From the NCBI GenBank assembly GCA_006226375.1, contig SBHC01000081.1, forward strand, positions 434,001 through 498,000: a stretch of 64,000 nucleotides of DNA, written 5' to 3'. The position numbers and the translations under genes are program-made. Source of the stretch: Deltaproteobacteria bacterium (GTDB lineage Bacteria; Myxococcota_C; UBA6777). Numbering within the stretch: position 1 is the first letter of the stretch; every line of letters begins with the position of its first letter. The notes below the pieces were generated by a model. It was given only the letters and a program-made list of their open reading frames with translations, did no database searches and was not told where the DNA came from. Below are positions 53,201-59,200 of the stretch, one piece after another.

Positions 53201-56200
53201 GGCACGACACCTGGCAAGTTCCACTCGAACACACCTGCCCTGACGCACATTTGTTGCCGCAAGCGCCGCAGTTGTTGACGTCGAGTTGCAGCTCTGAGCA
53301 TGTTCCGCTGCAGTTGGTTTGTCCCGCAGGACAACTGACAACGCAAGCTCCCGCCTGACAGATGTATCCAGAGTTGCAAGCTTTGCCACACTGACCACAG
53401 TGGTTCCGGTCGGTTTGCTGATTCACACAAGAGCCCGAACAGTTGGAGAGCCCGGCCTGGCACGACAACTGGCAGCTTCCGTTCGAGCACACTTCACCGG
53501 CCTTGCAGACCGTGCCGCAAGCACCACAATGCGCCCGGTTGGACTTCACATTGACACAGCTACCACCGCAGTCCGTAAGACCCGACTGACAGGAAAGCTG
53601 GCACGCACCACCCGAACATACCTGACCGCTGGGACAAGCGTTGCCACACTGCCCACAATTCGCTCGATCGGTGCGGATGTTCACACAGTTCCCTGTGCAA
53701 AGAGTGAGGCCTGACTGACACGACAGTTGGCACGCTCCGTTGGAGCAAACTTCACCGGATTTGCACGCAGTTCCACAGGCACCACAGTTGGCGTTGTCGG
53801 TTTGGATGTTCACGCAGGAGCCAGAACAGTTGGTCAGACCCGACAAACACGAGACACGACACTGTCCACCGGAGCACACCTGACCGGCGTTGCAGGTCGT
53901 GGTGCAAGTCCCGCAGTTGTTGCGGTCGGTTTGCAGGTCAGCACACTTTCCACTGCAGTTGTTTTGACCCGTAGGACACGAGATCACGCAACTTCCACTC
54001 TGGCAGATTTCACCGGACTTGCAGGTTGTTCCGCAAGCCCCACAATTCACCCGGTCTTCTTGGGTGTTGACGCAGCTACCGTTGCAATCCGTCAACCCGC
54101 TTTGGCAGGAGAGCTGGCATGCTCCGTTGGAACAGACGTAGCCGCTCTGGCAAACATTTCCACAGGCTCCACAGTGGGAGCGGTCGGTCTTTACGTCGAT
54201 ACAGTTACCGCCACAGTCGGTAAGTCCTGTTTGGCACGACAGTTGGCAGGTTCCGTTGGAACACACTTCGCCGCTTGCACAAGCCGCGCTGCATTTGCCA
54301 CAGTGAGCCCGGTCTGTCTTGGTGTTCACACAGTTGCTGTTGCAATCCGTCAAACCACTTTGGCACGACAACTGACAGCGTCCACTCGAACACACCTGCC
54401 CTGAAGCACAGGCTTTGTTGCAGGCTCCGCAGTGGGTTTGGTCGGTCTGCAAGTCGATGCAGCTACCACCACAATCCGTTTGGCCTTTGGGGCATGACAC
54501 GACACAAGCTCCAGCACTGCAGACCTCGCCCGACTGGCAAGCGTTGGCACATTTGCCGCAATGGGTGCGATCGGTCGTTGTGTTCACACAACTTCCACCG
54601 CAATTCGTCAGCCCGGTTTGGCACGAAAGCTGACACACGCCAGCCGAACACACCTGCCCCGAAGCGCAAGCTTTTCCGCACTGTCCACAGTGAGCCCGGT
54701 CGGTTTTCTGGTCTACACATTTGCCCGAACAGTTGGTCAGTCCCGACTGACAGGAAAGCTGGCACACACCACCCGAACACACCTGACCCGAAGCACACGA
54801 TGTTCCGCATTGACCGCAGTTTGCGATATCGGTTTGGAGGTTCACACAGCTGTTGCTGCAATTGGTGAGTCCCGACTGGCAGGACAACTGGCAGGTTCCC
54901 GTGCTGCACACCTGGCCCGAAGCGCAGGCGTTGTTGCAAGCTCCACAGTGACGACGGTCGCTTTGTGGATCGACACACAAGCCGTTGCAGTTAAGCTGTC
55001 CTTGTGGGCAGGAAACCACACAAGCTCCGGCCTGACACACATTTCCACTGGGACAGAGGTTGGCACACTTTCCACAGTGAGCCAGGCTGGTTTGCACATC
55101 GACACAGTTCCCACCGCAGTTGGTAAATCCAGCCTTGCACGACAACTGACAGGTTCCGTTGGAGCACACATTTCCACTGGCACATGGCTTCGCGCAGCCG
55201 CCGCAGTGAGCCCGGTCGGTCTTGTTATCCACGCAGCTACCACCGCAGTCTGTAAGGCCCGACTGGCAGGAGAGTTGGCAGGTACCCGCGCTGCACACCC
55301 GCCCACTGGCACAAGGTTGACTGCAAGAACCGCAGTGAGCCCGGTCGGTTTGCAGATCAACACACTTGCCCGAACAGTTGGTCAAACCCGCTTGGCACGA
55401 CAACTGGCACACACCGCTGGAGCACACCTGACCGGAGGCGCAGGCCTGTCCACACTGTCCACAATGACCCAAGTCGTTTTGCAAGTTTACGCATTGGCCC
55501 GAACAGTTCGTAAGTCCCGACTGGCACGACAACTGGCAGCGACCCCCTGAACACACCTGACCGTTGGCGCAGGCGTTTCCACACACACCACAATGGGCTC
55601 GTTCGCTTTGTAAGTCGTAGCAGCTACCGCCACAGTTGGTCTGACCGGAAGGACAGGACACCTGGCATTTTCCAGCGCTGCAGACCTGGCCGCTTGGGCA
55701 AGCATTCCCACAAGAGCCACAGTGCGACAGGCTGGTTTGGGTGTTCACACAGTTGCCACCGCAGTTGGTAAGTCCCGACTGACACGAGAGTTGACAGGTT
55801 CCATTGCTACAAACCTGACCGGAAGCACAAGCCTTTCCACACTGTCCACAGTGGGCCCGGTTGGTGGTGAGATCCACACAGGCTCCGTTGCAGTCCGTCA
55901 GACCACTCTGGCACGACAACTGGCACGCTCCGTTGGAACAAACTTGGCCGGACTTGCAAGCGTTTCCACAGGCTCCACAGTGTGATGTGCTGGTTTGAAT
56001 GTTCACACATTGGCTGTTGCAGCTGGTCAGACCTTGTTGGCAAGAGAGCTTGCATTGACCGCCAGAACAGACCTGACCGCTGGGACACAAGAACCCACAG
56101 CGACCGCAGTTTTGCGTGTCCGTTTGTAGGTCCACACAGCGGTTGCTGCAGTCGGTTTGTCCCACACCACACGACACAGTACAGCGACCGCCGACACAAA

Positions 56201-59200
56201 CATAGCCCGTAAGACAGACACGTCCACAGGCCCCACAGTTGGTGCGGTCGGTTTGCAATGCCACGCAGCTTCCACTGCACGGCACAAGACCGTTCAAGCA
56301 AGAGAGTGTACAAGTCCCATTGTTACAGACTTCGCCTTGTTTGCAGGTCGTGCCACACTGACCGCAGTTGCTTCGGTCACGCTGCAAATCGGTGCAGGTT
56401 CCAGAGCAACGACTCTGTCCCGCAGGACAGGAGATGCAAACACCGGACGTACAAAGCTCCGTGGTGGAGCAAGCGTTGTTGCACTGACCACAGTGGTCCC
56501 GGTTGGTTTTCAGGTCAACACAGTTTCCGCGGCAGGCGTTGAGGCCAGTTTTGCACGTCGTTTGACACACACCAAACGAACAGACTTCGCCGGTTTTGCA
56601 AGCGTTGCCACACTTCCCACAGTTTTTGGCGCTGCTCTGTAGGTCAACGCAGTTTCCGCCGCAAGAGTTAAAGCCATACTCACAGAATTTGGAGCATCGA
56701 CGGTCGGAACACACTTCATTGAACTTGCAAGCGTTTCCACACTTTCCACAGTGAGCGCGGTTGGTGGAGAGATTGACACAGCTACCGGCACATTCGTTGA
56801 GTCCTGTCTGGCAGGACAATTGGCAAGCACCGCTGGTACAAACAGCCCCACCCTGGCAGGCGTTTCCACATTTTCCACAGTGATTGGGGTTGGCCTGGAG
56901 GTCCACACAGCTGCCGCTGCAGTTGGCGAGACCTTGCAAACAAGCCTTGGTGCATTGTGCAGCGCTGCAAACTTCACCTGACTTGCAGGCTTTGGAGTTC
57001 GACGATGTGCTGCAACCGCCGCAGTGATTCACGTCAGTTTGTGGATTGATGCACGTTCCGTTGCACTCCACCAAGCCGGCGGCGCAGATCACAATGCAAG
57101 TACCACCCGAACAAACGTAGCCACTTTGGCAGGCATTGCCACACGCTCCACAGTGTGCGTCGGTCTTCTTGAGGTCGTAACATTTTCCGCTACAAACCGC
57201 TTCCCCTTGAGGACAGGCCGCGCCACACTTCCCTGCCACACAAACTTCGCCTTGCTTGCAAGCGACTCCACAGGCTCCACAGTTTGTGACATCGGTCTGC
57301 AGGTTCTTGCACGCGTTGTTGCAAGCGGTTTCGCCGGTGGGACAGGCCGTGCATTTTCCAGCGGCACAAATCTCTGTTCCGGTGCATGCAGTGCCACACG
57401 TTCCGCAGTTGGTACGGTCGGCTTGCAACGCCGCGCAGTAATTTCCACAACCCGTTTGACCCGCAGGACAATCTTGGCATTGCCCCGACTGGCACGACTG
57501 CGTCGCTGTACAAACTTTGCCGCAAACGCCACAGTTGGAAGCGTCTTTCTTGAGGTCGTAACACTTGGTTCCGCAGGCTTCTTGTCCGCTGGGGCAGCTT
57601 ACGCAGCTACCGTTGGTGCAAAGCTGAGTGCTGGAGCAGGGGTTGTTGCAAGCACCACAGTGCGAACGGTCGGTGTTCGCCAACACGCAGTTTCCGTTGC
57701 AGTTGGTGGAACCGGCGGGGCAGGCGTTCTTGCACACACCAGCGCCGCAGACTTCGCCTTTCTGGCAGACGTTGCCGCACTTTCCACAGTGGTTCACGTC
57801 AGAGCGGGGATCCACACATTGACCTGCGCAGAAGACTTCCCCCGCTGGACAACCCGTGCAAGTGCTCTTCACGCAAACTTCGGAGGACTTGCAAGCCGCC
57901 CCACAAGCACCGCAGTGAAGATTCGATTGGGTCAGGTCCACACAGCTACCGCTGCAGAAGGTTTCGCCGGTTTTGCACGCGGGCTTGCAGGTTCCACCTC
58001 CACACACTTCGTCGTACTTGCAGGCCACGCCACACTTTCCGCAGTGTTTGGCGTCGGTCTGAAGGTCGACACACTTCCCGCTGCAGGCGACCAAACTTCC
58101 CTGGCACTGGCTTTCACAAACCCCCTTCACACAGACTTCACCACTGTCGCAGGACGTGCCGCATTTGCCGCAGTTTTTGGGATCATTCTGGAGGTCCACA
58201 CAAGCACCGGAACAATCGGTCTGTCCGGAGGGGCAAGGGCTTTGACAGACACCTTCTTTGCAAATGTCGCCGGGTTTGCAGGCTGTGCCACACTTCCCAC
58301 AATGCGCGCGGTTGGTCTGGAGGTCCGCGCAGCTACCGGAGCAATTGGTTTCTCCCGTTTTGCAGGTGCTTGCACACTTTCCAGCGGTGCACACTTCTCC
58401 TTGGGCGCAAGCGTTGTCGCACTTGCCGCAGTGCTTCGCGTCGGCCTGGGTGTTCACACACGACTCGCCGCACACCACCTCGTCTTTGCCACAGGAGCTT
58501 TTGCATGCCCCACCTTCACAGATTTCAAGCTTGGCGCAAACGTTGTCGCACTTTCCGCAGTGTTGGGTGTCAGTGTTGAGGTCAAAACATTCTCGTCCAC
58601 AGGCGTTCTTTCCGTCGGGGCACCGAAGCACACACTTGCCTTCTTTGCAGAAGTCTGTTTTTGGGCAAGCTGTGGAGTTGTCTTGGGTGGTGCACTGGCC
58701 ACAGTTGTCCTGGTCTGTGGATAAGTCAATGCAGTTTCCGCTGCAGTTTCCGAGACCTTGGGCGCAGACCTGACCACACGACCCCTGGCTACACACCTGC
58801 TGTGGAGAGCAAGCGTTCCCACACGTTCCACAGTGGTTGTGGTCGGACTGCATTTTCACACAAGCCCCGCCACAATCTGTCGTGCCAGGGCCACACTCTT
58901 TTCCGCACGTTCCGTTGGTGCACACTTCACCGGTTTGGCAAGCGGCGTTGCAAGCACCGCAGTGCTTGGGGTCCGCGTTCACCCGGACACAAGAGTTGCC
59001 ACAACGAGTCAGACCGCTACCACAGCCCACACGACAGGCACCGTAGGAACAAACCTTTCCATCACCGCAGAAAACATCGCAACCACCGCAATGATAAGGG
59101 TCGGCCTGGGTGTCAACGCACGTTTGGTTGCAGAGGGTTTGCCCAGGTTTGCATCCCCCTTGGCATTGACCACCGGAACAGACCTCGCTCTTGGCGCAGG

